Positions 7,939-15,545 of a stretch of 50,203 nucleotides of DNA are shown piece by piece (the stretch's first letter is position 1; every line of letters starts with the position of its first letter). The notes under the pieces were generated by a model. The model searched no databases and was not told the DNA's origin. It saw nothing but the letters and a program-made list of their open reading frames with translations. Made by a program: the position numbers and the translations under genes. This stretch comes from Syntrophobacteraceae bacterium (GTDB lineage Bacteria > Desulfobacterota > Syntrophobacteria > Syntrophobacterales > Syntrophobacteraceae). Location of the stretch: assembly GCA_025453975.1 (NCBI GenBank), contig JALOPI010000025.1:1-50203 (forward strand), read 5' to 3'.

Positions 7939-9669
7939 ATGAATCAAAACCCTCTCTTCATGGAGCTTCTCGTATCACGCGGCATCGTCGGTCAGGATGC
8001 CGGGCGGCGCCTCCTCAGGCGCTATCACGACGACTGCTTCGCGGTGCTCATGCACCTCGCGCGGATGAACCCCCACCAGAAGACATTGCTGGCGCGGATA
8101 TGGGCGGATTCCATAGGCGTCGCCCATGTGGACCTCCAGAAGACCCTCTTCCAGCGCGAAGTGGTGCAGAGGCTCCCCGAGGCCTTCGCCCGCAAGAACC
8201 ACCTCATCCTGCTTTACCAGTTCGGCGAGGCCGTCACTGCCGCCACATCGGACCCCGCCAATCCGTTCATGCTGAGAGAGGCTCAGTCCATCCTGGGCTG
8301 TCCCGTGAGTCCCGTCTTCTCGTTTCCCGACGACATCGAGGCGGCCATCGAGGTGGAATACAAGTCGGAGCAGAAGCTTCGCGACCTCTCGAGCCGCATC
8401 GTCACGGATTCGGTGGTCATCGAGGACATCAGCGAGCTCACCCGGGATGAGCTGCAGAAGATCGCCGGATCCCAGGCCGTGGTGGAATTCGTGCAGGGCC
8501 TCCTGCTCCTCGGCGTTCGGGAAGGCGCCAGCGACATCCACGTCGAGCCGGGCGAGGACAAGGTCCGCATCCGATTCCGCATCGACGGGGTGCTTCAGGA
8601 AAAGAGCAAGATCGAGCGGTCCCTCCTCCCTCCCCTGGTCTCCCGTCTGAAGATCCTGGCCGATCTGAACATCACCGAAAAGCGGAGGCCCCAGGACGGT
8701 CGCCTCTGCCTGACCCTGCCCAACCGCACCATCGATTTTCGGTTCTCCTCCGTCCCCACCAGCTATGGAGAAAAGATCGTTCTGCGGGTGCTCGGGCAGA
8801 TGGAGACCAAGGACGTTCCGGACCTGACGGACCTCAGCTTCTCCCGGGCCAACCTCGACGCCCTGGAGCGAGTCATGACCATCCCGTATGGCATCTTCTT
8901 CGTCACGGGCCCCACGGGATCCGGGAAAACCACGACGCTTTTTTCCATGCTGAAGCACCTCAACCGGCCGGGGGTCAACATCACGACCATCGAGGACCCC
9001 ATCGAGTATCGTCTGCCGGGGATCAACCAGATCCAGGTCAACACCGCCGTGGAGCTGGACTTCCCGGCGGCCCTGCGGGCCTTTCTCCGCCAGGACCCCG
9101 ACGTCATCCTGGTGGGCGAGATCCGGGACGTGGAGACGGCGGAAATCGCCTGCCGGGCCGCACTGACGGGGCACCTGGTCCTGGCCACCCTCCACACCAA
9201 CAACGCCGTCCAGGCCCTGACCCGGCTCAACGACATGGGGGTTCAGCCCTACATGGTCGCCCCCTCCATGGTGGGGGTCCTGGCCCAGAGGCTGGTGCGG
9301 AAGATCTGCGATCATTGCCGTGAGCCCTACACGCCCGACCCCGAGGCCATCCGGTCCATCCTCGCCGTCGACGGGCAGGAGGTGATCCTCCATCAGGGCC
9401 GGGGCTGCCTCCAGTGCGGGGGTACCGGCTACTCCGGCCGCATCGCCATCCATGAGCTCATTGTCATCAGCGACGACATTCGCACCCTCATCTCCCGCGG
9501 GGCATCCCTCACGGAGATCCATCACTGTGCCGCCCAGGCCGGATTCCAGAGCATGCGCTACGACGGCATGAAAAAGGTCCTGCGGGGGCTCACCACCCTC
9601 GAGGAGATCCAGCGGGTGACCGTGGCGGACGACCGCTCCATCACATCCGACGGCATGAGCACAGTCTGA
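7939..9669 (+). CDS. GspE/PilB-family secretion or pilus-assembly ATPase
   Basis: A hexameric ATPase of type II secretion or type IV pilus assembly, about 576 residues from the start used here. The N-terminal ~140 residues are an MshEN/GspE_N-type domain. The core has GASDIHVEP, the P-loop GPTGSGKTTTL (~324-334), the Asp box TTIEDPIEY, Walker B LVGEIRD and an intact His box TGHLVLATLHT. A zinc tetracysteine follows (CDHC, then CLQC, C457/C460 and C490/C493). All motifs are canonical, unlike the paralogue at 4042. The start is uncertain: GTG at 7840 and ATG at 7921 are in frame, and none has an ideally spaced Shine-Dalgarno. No gspD/F/G or pil genes lie nearby, so its machine is elsewhere. Confidence 0.9.
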   Translation: MNQNPLFMELLVSRGIVGQDAGRRLLRRYHDDCFAVLMHLARMNPHQKTLLARIWADSIGVAHVDLQKTLFQREVVQRLPEAFARKNHLILLYQFGEAVTAATSDPANPFMLREAQSILGCPVSPVFSFPDDIEAAIEVEYKSEQKLRDLSSRIVTDSVVIEDISELTRDELQKIAGSQAVVEFVQGLLLLGVREGASDIHVEPGEDKVRIRFRIDGVLQEKSKIERSLLPPLVSRLKILADLNITEKRRPQDGRLCLTLPNRTIDFRFSSVPTSYGEKIVLRVLGQMETKDVPDLTDLSFSRANLDALERVMTIPYGIFFVTGPTGSGKTTTLFSMLKHLNRPGVNITTIEDPIEYRLPGINQIQVNTAVELDFPAALRAFLRQDPDVILVGEIRDVETAEIACRAALTGHLVLATLHTNNAVQALTRLNDMGVQPYMVAPSMVGVLAQRLVRKICDHCREPYTPDPEAIRSILAVDGQEVILHQGRGCLQCGGTGYSGRIAIHELIVISDDIRTLISRGASLTEIHHCAAQAGFQSMRYDGMKKVLRGLTTLEEIQRVTVADDRSITSDGMSTV

Positions 9670-9753
9670 GCCGTTCATTGGCAGGCGGTGGCCGCGCCAT
9701 CCTCCCCCACGGGTGGGCCGCGGCAGGGTGAGCCGTTGGGCGAGCCCGGGCCT

Positions 9754-10971
9754 TCAACCCCTTTCGGCGGCTCCATCGGAGGAAGCCACCAGGCGGCCCC
9801 CAACGAAGACCCGGTCGGGGCATGCCATGCGCCGGGTGACGGTTTCGGGGGGGCCGGGAATCACGAGGAAGGTTCCGCTCATCCCCTTCCTGATCTGGCC
9901 CAATTCACCCCGCAGTCCCAGCAGCCTCGACGCATCGTGGGTGGCGCAGCACACCGCTTCCTCGAGGCTGTAACCGCATTCCAGGAGGATTCCCATCTCC
10001 TCGCCCACGGCGCGACCGTGGTGCACCCCGAGACTCCCGCTGTCGGTCCCCACGGCCAGGGGAACCCCCAGGCGTCGCCCAAGCTCGATCTGTTCCATCT
10101 GGTGCTCCAGCGTCCTCCAGGCTACGACCGCCTCGGGGCTTTCAGGGGGAAGCTCCCGGGCATACGCCTTCATGGTGATGGCCGTGGGCACCCAGAAGAC
10201 CTGCAGATCCGCCATGCGCTCCAGATTGGATCTTCCCATGAAAAAGCCGTGCTCGATGGACGATGCACCGGCATCCACGGCGTCCCGGACCGGCAGGGCC
10301 CCGTTGGCATGAGCCATCACCTTGAGGCCACGCTTTCGGGCGGCCGATATACCCTCACCCAGCTCGGCCGATGAAAACTGTGGCAGCGTCTCCCGCCCAA
10401 ACTCCTTCAGACTGTTGACCCCGGAATTCACGATCTTCACGTGATCCGGCCCCGATGCATCCGAGGCGATGCCATCGGCCAGGGTCATGCCTTCGGCAGG
10501 AGGGCGGCCGATGAGCCGTCCATATCGGCCGCGGCACCTCCAGGCCTTGCCGGCGGCCTTGACCTGGACCGGATGAGGCGGATGGCCGGCATCGCGGATG
10601 TAGCTCAGGGTGTGGCCCGAGGCATCCCCTCCGTCCCTCACCGCGACAACGCCGCACGCCAGGGACTGGACCAGGTGGGAATGAATCACGGGGAAGGCTT
10701 GCTCCGGCGTGTAGCTGAGCTGTCTCTGTCGGACTGATTCATCCACTGTGCCGGAAAGGGTCAAATGGACGTGAGCATCGATGAGACCGGGCAGAACAGT
10801 GCTCTCCGAGCACACCACGAGGCGATCCTCCAGGGACAGCTTATGCTCGAGGCGCATTCTCCTGATGGAGGAGATCACGCCGTTTTCGATCTGGATGAGC
10901 ACATCGCGCCTCACGGGACCCCCGGTGCCGTCGATGAGCCACCCCGCCCATATATGGAGAGTGGAATTCAT
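9754..10971 (-). CDS. Metal-dependent amidohydrolase
   Basis: A 405-residue amidohydrolase-superfamily protein with an imidazolonepropionase/Met-dep-hydrolase-A-like layout. Metal motifs in order are DAHVHL, a candidate carboxylated lysine in DHVKIVNSG, the histidine of VMAHANG, the histidine of SIEHGFF and the catalytic aspartate of AVGTDSGS. The N-terminal WAGWLIDGTGGP and C-terminal GQIRKGMSGTFLVI strands form the usual small beta domain. The ATG at 10971 has AAGGA 6 bases upstream, whereas the in-frame ATG at 10998 has none. There is no signal peptide, so it is cytosolic. The likely substrate is a cyclic amide or dipeptide-like compound but cannot be named. Confidence 0.87.
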   Translation of the reverse strand: MNSTLHIWAGWLIDGTGGPVRRDVLIQIENGVISSIRRMRLEHKLSLEDRLVVCSESTVLPGLIDAHVHLTLSGTVDESVRQRQLSYTPEQAFPVIHSHLVQSLACGVVAVRDGGDASGHTLSYIRDAGHPPHPVQVKAAGKAWRCRGRYGRLIGRPPAEGMTLADGIASDASGPDHVKIVNSGVNSLKEFGRETLPQFSSAELGEGISAARKRGLKVMAHANGALPVRDAVDAGASSIEHGFFMGRSNLERMADLQVFWVPTAITMKAYARELPPESPEAVVAWRTLEHQMEQIELGRRLGVPLAVGTDSGSLGVHHGRAVGEEMGILLECGYSLEEAVCCATHDASRLLGLRGELGQIRKGMSGTFLVIPGPPETVTRRMACPDRVFVGGRLVASSDGAAERG

Positions 10972-11066
10972 TGGTTTCCTTCTGGTCGTTGTCTCCATGG
11001 CGCCCGGTCGGGGACCTCGCCGGGAGCGACGAGAGGCGCTACTTTACTCTGAAAGGATGGGACGCG

Positions 11067-11095
11067 GCTATAGACAGGTTCCTAGAACGTGATAA
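11067..11095 (-). promoter_or_regulatory. Candidate promoter for the amidohydrolase
   Basis: On the minus strand TTATCA (11095-11090) and TATAGC (11072-11067) are spaced 17 bases apart, each matching the sigma-70 consensus at four positions. It lies about 95 bases before the gene, in the divergent interval shared with acsA. Confidence 0.4.
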
Positions 11096-11167
11096 AAGCA
11101 TGAGGGAACGGCTCGGACCCGGCTTTCTTCCAAAGCCAGGACAATCCAACGTGAAGGGACAGGGTGC

Positions 11168-12928
11168 TTGGCCTGCAAGCCCATCGGGAAATCGAGGCAT
11201 TCCTGGAGCGTGACGCCCCATCTCCTGGACTATGACCTGGCCTGCCGGACCTTTTCCTGGACCGGCATCCGCCGCGAGCTGGACGGGCTTCCCGGCGGTG
11301 AAGGTCTCAACATCGCCCACGAAGCCGTCGACCGCCATGCCGACGGAGGGCTCCGGGACCACAGGGCGATCCGATTCCTCCCCATCGACGGCAGCCCCCG
11401 GGATTTCACTTACGGAGACCTGAAGCGGTTGAGCAATCGTTTCGCCAATGTCCTGAGAAATCTCGACGTGGGCCGGGACGACACCGTGTGTCTGCTTTGT
11501 GGTCGCATCCCCGAGCTCTACTGGGGTGCCCTGGGGACGCTCAAAAACGGGAGCGTACTCTGCCCGCTCTTCTCCGCTTTCGGTCCGGACCCGGTCTTTG
11601 AGCGGCTGAGGCGGGGAAAGGCCAGGGCTCTCGTGACCACCGGGCAACAGTATCGAAAGAAGGTCGGCGACAGGAGGGACGCGCTGACCGCTCTTGGGCA
11701 CGTCCTCCTGGTGGACACGGACGAGCACCGGGAGCAGGGCCTGTGGTCCCTTCCCAGGCTCATGGCCGAAGCCGGCGACGAGTTTCGCATCCCCCCCACG
11801 GACCCCGAGGACCGCGCCCTCCTGCATTTCACGAGCGGCACCACGGGTCCCCCCAAGGGGGCCGTCCACGTGCACCAGGCCGTCCTGTTACACTACATGA
11901 CGGGCAAATACGTCCTGGACCTCCACCCGGGGGATGTCTTCTGGTGCACCGCCGATCCGGGCTGGGTCACGGGGACCTCTTACGGGATCATCGCCCCGCT
12001 CCTTCACGGCATCACCAGCCTGGTGGACGAGGGAGACTTCGACGCCGAACGGTGGTGCCATATCCTGGAAAGCGAGAGGGTGGACGTCTGGTACACGGCA
12101 CCCACGGCCATACGAAGGCTCATGAGAATGGGGGTGGAGCCGAAGCGGAAGCATGACCTCCGGCGGCTGCGCTCCGTCCACTCCGTGGGCGAGCCCCTCA
12201 ATCCCGAGGCTGTGATCTGGGGGGAGACGGCCCTCGGCGCTCCGATCCATGACAACTGGTGGCAGACGGAAACGGGCGGGATCATGATCGCCAACTACCC
12301 TTCCATGGAGATCCGGCCGGGATCCATGGGACGCCCCCTGCCCGGGATCGAGGCTGCCATCGTCCGAAGGCTGGACCAGGACCAGGTCGAGGTTCTCGTG
12401 GATCCCGACGTCGAGGGTGAGCTGGCCCTTCGACCGGGCTGGCCGTCCATGTTCCGTGGTTATCTCGACGACGAAGAGCGTACGAGGAAATGCTTCGCAG
12501 GGGGCTGGTATCTCTCGGGTGACCTGGCTCGCCGCGATGCCGACGGCTACTTCTGGTTCGTTGGCCGTGCCGACGATATCATCAAGACCTCGGGGCACAT
12601 GGTCGGCCCCTTCGAAGTGGAGAGTGGGCTCATGGAGCATCCCGCCGTGGCCGAAGCGGGCGTCATAGGGAAACCGGACCCCCTCCTGGGTGAGAAGGTG
12701 AAGGCTTTCGTCTCCCTGAAGGCGGGCATCCTGCCGACGGACGCGCTGCGCCTGGAGCTCATGGGCTTCGCGCGCCAGCGGCTGGGCCCGGCGGTGGCTC
12801 CCCGGGAGATCGAGTTTCAGGACAGCCTTCCCAAGAACAGGGCCGGCAAAATCATGCGCCGCCTCCTCAAGGCCCGCGAGCTGGGCCTTCCGGAAGGCGA
12901 CCTTTCTACCCTGGAGACAGACACATGA
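11168..12928 (+). CDS. acsA: Acetate--CoA ligase (AMP-forming)
   Basis: A 586-residue member of the ANL adenylating family that makes acetyl-CoA from acetate, ATP and CoA. It closely resembles the short AcsA type of Bacillus. Motif order: the P-loop-like [13 protein letters not shown] (~220-232), [44 protein letters not shown], the adenylate motif [23 protein letters not shown], the hinge [11 protein letters not shown] and the C-terminal catalytic lysine in [12 protein letters not shown]. It would allow acetate activation, or the reverse reaction in a syntroph or sulfate reducer. The start is uncertain: TTG at 11168 lacks a clear Shine-Dalgarno and GTG at 11210 has one too close. It overlaps the next gene by ATGA. 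Confidence 0.9.
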   Translation: MACKPIGKSRHSWSVTPHLLDYDLACRTFSWTGIRRELDGLPGGEGLNIAHEAVDRHADGGLRDHRAIRFLPIDGSPRDFTYGDLKRLSNRFANVLRNLDVGRDDTVCLLCGRIPELYWGALGTLKNGSVLCPLFSAFGPDPVFERLRRGKARALVTTGQQYRKKVGDRRDALTALGHVLLVDTDEHREQGLWSLPRLMAEAGDEFRIPPTDPEDRALLHFTSGTTGPPKGAVHVHQAVLLHYMTGKYVLDLHPGDVFWCTADPGWVTGTSYGIIAPLLHGITSLVDEGDFDAERWCHILESERVDVWYTAPTAIRRLMRMGVEPKRKHDLRRLRSVHSVGEPLNPEAVIWGETALGAPIHDNWWQTETGGIMIANYPSMEIRPGSMGRPLPGIEAAIVRRLDQDQVEVLVDPDVEGELALRPGWPSMFRGYLDDEERTRKCFAGGWYLSGDLARRDADGYFWFVGRADDIIKTSGHMVGPFEVESGLMEHPAVAEAGVIGKPDPLLGEKVKAFVSLKAGILPTDALRLELMGFARQRLGPAVAPREIEFQDSLPKNRAGKIMRRLLKARELGLPEGDLSTLETDT

Positions 12929-13494
12929 AAGTGCGGAAACCGGGCGATGGCTTCGATGATGGGGAAGCGACTGCCCCGGCCATGGAGGAAGCATCGCTTT
13001 GCGAGGAGCTCAACCGAGTCTACGAGGCGGTGGATCTCGCCGCCGAGGCTCTGATCCGCCTCCACGGCCCGAGGCTGAGGTGTCGCCGGGGCTGCCGCGC
13101 CTGCTGCATCGACGGGCTCACGGTTTTCGAGGTGGAAGCCATGTACATCCAGCACCGCCATGCCCGGCTCCTCGAGGAGGAAGAAGCCCACCCCGAAGGC
13201 GCATGCGCCTTCCTGAGCCCCGAAGGAGACTGCCGCATCCACGAGTCCCGCCCCTACGTTTGCCGCACCCAGGGGCTGCCCCTCCGGTGGATCGAGGAAG
13301 CGTCCGAAGGGGAGATGGTGGAGCTGCGCGACATCTGCCCCATCAACGATCCCGGGCCGCCCGTCGAGGAGCTTCCAGAACGTGCCTGCTGGAGCATCGG
13401 TCCCGTGGAGGAATGTTTAGCGAGACTGCAAGGGTCGCGTGACGACGGGCGGTTGAGACGCATCCGCCTGAGATCCCTTTTCCGCCATTCCTGA
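12925..13494 (+). CDS. YkgJ-family cysteine-cluster protein
   Basis: A 189-residue protein with the YkgJ/Fli(B)-type cysteine cluster, thought to bind zinc or iron. The cysteines lie in [13 protein letters not shown] (~53-62), CAFL (~93), [17 protein letters not shown] and, further on, ICPIND. The spacing C-x3-C-x2-CC then C-x-C-x8-C is family typical. The function is not known. The start codon overlaps the acsA stop (ATGA), so the two are co-translated. A plausible but unproven role is maintenance or modification of the acyl-CoA synthetase or another protein. Length and motif are complete. Confidence 0.85.
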   Translation: MKVRKPGDGFDDGEATAPAMEEASLCEELNRVYEAVDLAAEALIRLHGPRLRCRRGCRACCIDGLTVFEVEAMYIQHRHARLLEEEEAHPEGACAFLSPEGDCRIHESRPYVCRTQGLPLRWIEEASEGEMVELRDICPINDPGPPVEELPERACWSIGPVEECLARLQGSRDDGRLRRIRLRSLFRHS

Positions 13495-13569
13495 GGCCAT
13501 GGGAATGGTGCCATCCCCACCAGGATCCGCCTCCATCTCAAATCCAGGTTTCGTCCTGCTAAAAAACGC

Positions 13570-13598
13570 TTGACCTTCAGAATCAGTTTCGCTAAAAA
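13570..13598 (+). promoter_or_regulatory. Promoter of the GltB-like gene
   Basis: TTGACC (13570-13575) and TAAAAA (13593-13598) are separated by exactly 17 bases. Transcription should start near 13605, giving a leader of about 250 bases before the ATG at 13856. Confidence 0.6.
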
Positions 13599-13672
13599 AC
13601 CACGCACCAGATGAAGTGAAACCGCAGCGCATCCACAAGGGCGTGGAATCAGGCGCTGAAGAGAGGACAAGG

Positions 13673-13716
13673 GCGTCCGCCTCCCCCATCGGGGAGCCGG
13701 ACGCTTTTTTGTTTTT
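13673..13716 (+). terminator. Intrinsic terminator or attenuator 1
   Basis: GCGTCCGCCTCCCC (13673-13686) pairs with GGGGAGCCGGACGC (13691-13704) with a single C-C mismatch. TTTTTTGTTTTT follows. It could end the acsA-ykgJ transcript or act as an attenuator in the downstream leader. Confidence 0.8.
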
Positions 13717-13720
13717 GGGG

Positions 13721-13766
13721 AATGTGGTCGGGGGGCACGAGGACGTGCCCCCCGACCGGGGACATT
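13721..13766. other. Perfect inverted repeat in leader
   Basis: GGTCGGGGGGCACG (13726-13739) and CGTGCCCCCCGACC (13744-13757) form a perfect 14-bp stem with an AGGA loop. Flanking AATGT (13721-13725) and ACATT (13762-13766) can extend it past a GGGG bulge. There is no T-run, so it is not itself a terminator on this strand. Confidence 0.75.
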
Positions 13767-13769
13767 GGC

Positions 13770-13811
13770 GTCCACCGACTGGCCCGGGAGGCTGGTGGTG
13801 GACTTTTTTTT
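13770..13811 (+). terminator. Intrinsic terminator or attenuator 2
   Basis: GTCCACC (13770-13776) pairs with GGTGGAC (13797-13803). The stem extends through GACTGGCC and GGCTGGT with a bulged A and G-U pairs, and eight T residues follow (13804-13811). It stands only 45 bases before the ATG of the GltB-like gene. Confidence 0.7.
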
Positions 13812-13855
13812 GGGCAGAACCGAGGCAAGCCCCCTTTGAGAGGAGAAGACGAAAC

Positions 13856-15448
13856 ATGAATCTGTCGACGCCGAATTCCAACGATGCCACATCGACCTTC
13901 AACCGCTCCAAGAGCGTTGTTCCCATGAGCGGCCTCTGCTCGCGCTGCATCGACGGGTGCCGCGGGAACTGCGAAGTGTTCCGCTCGACCTTCAGGGGCC
14001 GTGAGGTCATCTATCCCGGCCCCTTCGGGCAGGTGACGGCGGGTGCGGACAAGAACTACCCGGTAGACTATTCACACCTGAACATCCAGGGCTACGCCAT
14101 GGGCGCCACGGGGCTTCCCGCTGGAGTGGAGCCCGGTCCCGACACGGCCGTGTTTCCCGCCGTCAGCACGGAAACCGATTACGGCTGGGACATCAAGGTC
14201 AAGATGAAGGTCCCCATTTTCACGGGAGCCCTGGGGTCCACCAAAATCGCCCAGACCAACTGGGAGCATTTCGCCGTGGGCGCGGCCATCAGCGGTGTCA
14301 CCCTGGTGTGCGGCGAGAACGTGTGTGGCATCGACCCGGGCCTGGAGCTCAACGGCAACAGGAAGATCACCAAATCCCCCGAGATGGATCGCCGCATCGA
14401 CGTCTACAGAAAGTATCATCGAGGCTTCGGCGAGATCCTCGTTCAGATGAACGTCGAGGACACCAGGCTCGGCGTGGCCGAATACGTGATCGACAAGCAC
14501 AAGCTGGACACCATCGAGCTCAAGTGGGGGCAGGGCGCCAAGTGCATCGGCGGCGAGATCAAGGTGGACTCCCTGGAGCGCGCCCTGGAGCTTCAGCGCC
14601 GCGGTTACATCGTCACGCCCGATCCTTCCAGCCCGGTGATCCAGGCGGCTTACAAGGATGGAGCCATCAAGGAATTCGAGCGCCACAGCCGTTTGGGCTT
14701 CATCGGCGAGGACGATTTCTACGCCGAGGTGGAGCGCCTGCGAAAACTGGGCTTCAAGCGCATCACCCTCAAGACCGGTGCCTACAGTCTGCGCGAGCTG
14801 GCCATGGCCATCAAGTGGGGGTCCAAGGCCAAGATCGACCTCCTCACCATCGACGGCGCCCCTGGCGGGACAGGCATGAGTCCCTGGCGCATGATGCAGG
14901 AGTGGGGCATTCCGAGCCTTTACATCCACGCGGTGACGCGCGAGTTCTGCGATAAGCTGACGGCTCGCGGCGAGCGCGTGCCCGACATCGCTTTCGCGGG
15001 TGGATTCTCCAGTGAGGACGGAGTGTTCAAGGCCATCGCCATGGGCGCCCCCTACGTGAAGGCGGTCTGCATGGGACGGGCCCTCATGATTCCGGGGATG
15101 GTGGGCAAGAACATCACGGAGTGGATGTCCAAGAACGATCTCCCCAAGACGGTCAGCCAGTACGGCAGCAACGTGGAAGAGATCTTCGTCAACTACGAGG
15201 CGGTGAAGGAGCTGGTTGGCGCCGACGAGATCAAGAACATCCCCCTCGGAGCCATTGGGATTTACAGCTACTCCGACAAGATTCGCGTGGGCTTCCAGCA
15301 GCTGATGGCCGGCGCACGCTGTTTCAACGTCTCCAGCATCACTCGCAGGGAGCTCATGTCCCTCACCGAGGAGTGCGCCAAGGTGACGGGGATTCCGTAT
15401 GTGATGGATGCTTACCGCGCCGAGGCCGAGGCCGTTCTGAACGGCTAA
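13856..15448 (+). CDS. FMN-binding glutamate synthase-like protein
   Basis: A 530-residue stand-alone homologue of the FMN/synthase domain of glutamate synthase. Residues ~24-42 hold GLCSRCIDGCRGNCEVF, a C-x2-C-x3-C-x3-C set ahead of the barrel. Core motifs include PIFTGALGSTKIAQTNWEHFA, ELKWGQGAKCIGGEIK, LLTIDGAPGGTGMSPWRMM, IAFAGGFSSEDGVFKAIAMGA and VKAVCMGRALMIPG, the usual FMN-phosphate and 2-oxoglutarate site region. The glutaminase domain and the C-terminal GltB helix are absent, so ammonia or a partner would supply nitrogen, or the substrate differs. The ATG at 13856 follows AGAGGAG. It is monocistronic: the leader precedes it and a terminator ends it at 15515. Confidence 0.88.
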   Translation: MNLSTPNSNDATSTFNRSKSVVPMSGLCSRCIDGCRGNCEVFRSTFRGREVIYPGPFGQVTAGADKNYPVDYSHLNIQGYAMGATGLPAGVEPGPDTAVFPAVSTETDYGWDIKVKMKVPIFTGALGSTKIAQTNWEHFAVGAAISGVTLVCGENVCGIDPGLELNGNRKITKSPEMDRRIDVYRKYHRGFGEILVQMNVEDTRLGVAEYVIDKHKLDTIELKWGQGAKCIGGEIKVDSLERALELQRRGYIVTPDPSSPVIQAAYKDGAIKEFERHSRLGFIGEDDFYAEVERLRKLGFKRITLKTGAYSLRELAMAIKWGSKAKIDLLTIDGAPGGTGMSPWRMMQEWGIPSLYIHAVTREFCDKLTARGERVPDIAFAGGFSSEDGVFKAIAMGAPYVKAVCMGRALMIPGMVGKNITEWMSKNDLPKTVSQYGSNVEEIFVNYEAVKELVGADEIKNIPLGAIGIYSYSDKIRVGFQQLMAGARCFNVSSITRRELMSLTEECAKVTGIPYVMDAYRAEAEAVLNG

Positions 15449-15483
15449 CGGGCTGAAGCCGATTCTCCAATGATGCACCGGGA

Positions 15484-15515
15484 AGCAGGCGGGATCGTTC
15501 CGCCTGCTTTTTTTT
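15484..15515 (+). terminator. Intrinsic terminator of the GltB-like gene
   Basis: AGCAGGCGG (15484-15492) and CCGCCTGCT (15500-15508) form a perfect 9-bp stem with a 7-base loop, followed by a run of eight T residues. Confidence 0.92.
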
Positions 15516-15545
15516 ATGGCGAGCCTGCGCTCCCGCCGGCGGGCT

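Larger units (their letters stand above)
13600..13855 (+). promoter_or_regulatory. Structured 5' leader with tandem terminator-like hairpins
   Basis: The leader of the GltB-like gene begins with CCACGC (13600-13605), able to pair with GCGTGG (13641-13646). It then holds three successive strong hairpins (13673-13716, 13721-13766, 13770-13811), the first and third followed by T-runs. Transcription from the promoter at 13570 must pass two terminators, which suggests regulated read-through. I recognise no known riboswitch consensus; T-box, c-di-GMP-I, TPP and cobalamin hallmarks are missing. Confidence 0.5.

Noticed and set aside
13600..13672. Known riboswitch upstream of the GltB-like gene
   Set aside because: CACGCAC recalls the c-di-GMP-I motif, but the following conserved bases are missing; no TPP, cobalamin, glycine or T-box signature was seen.
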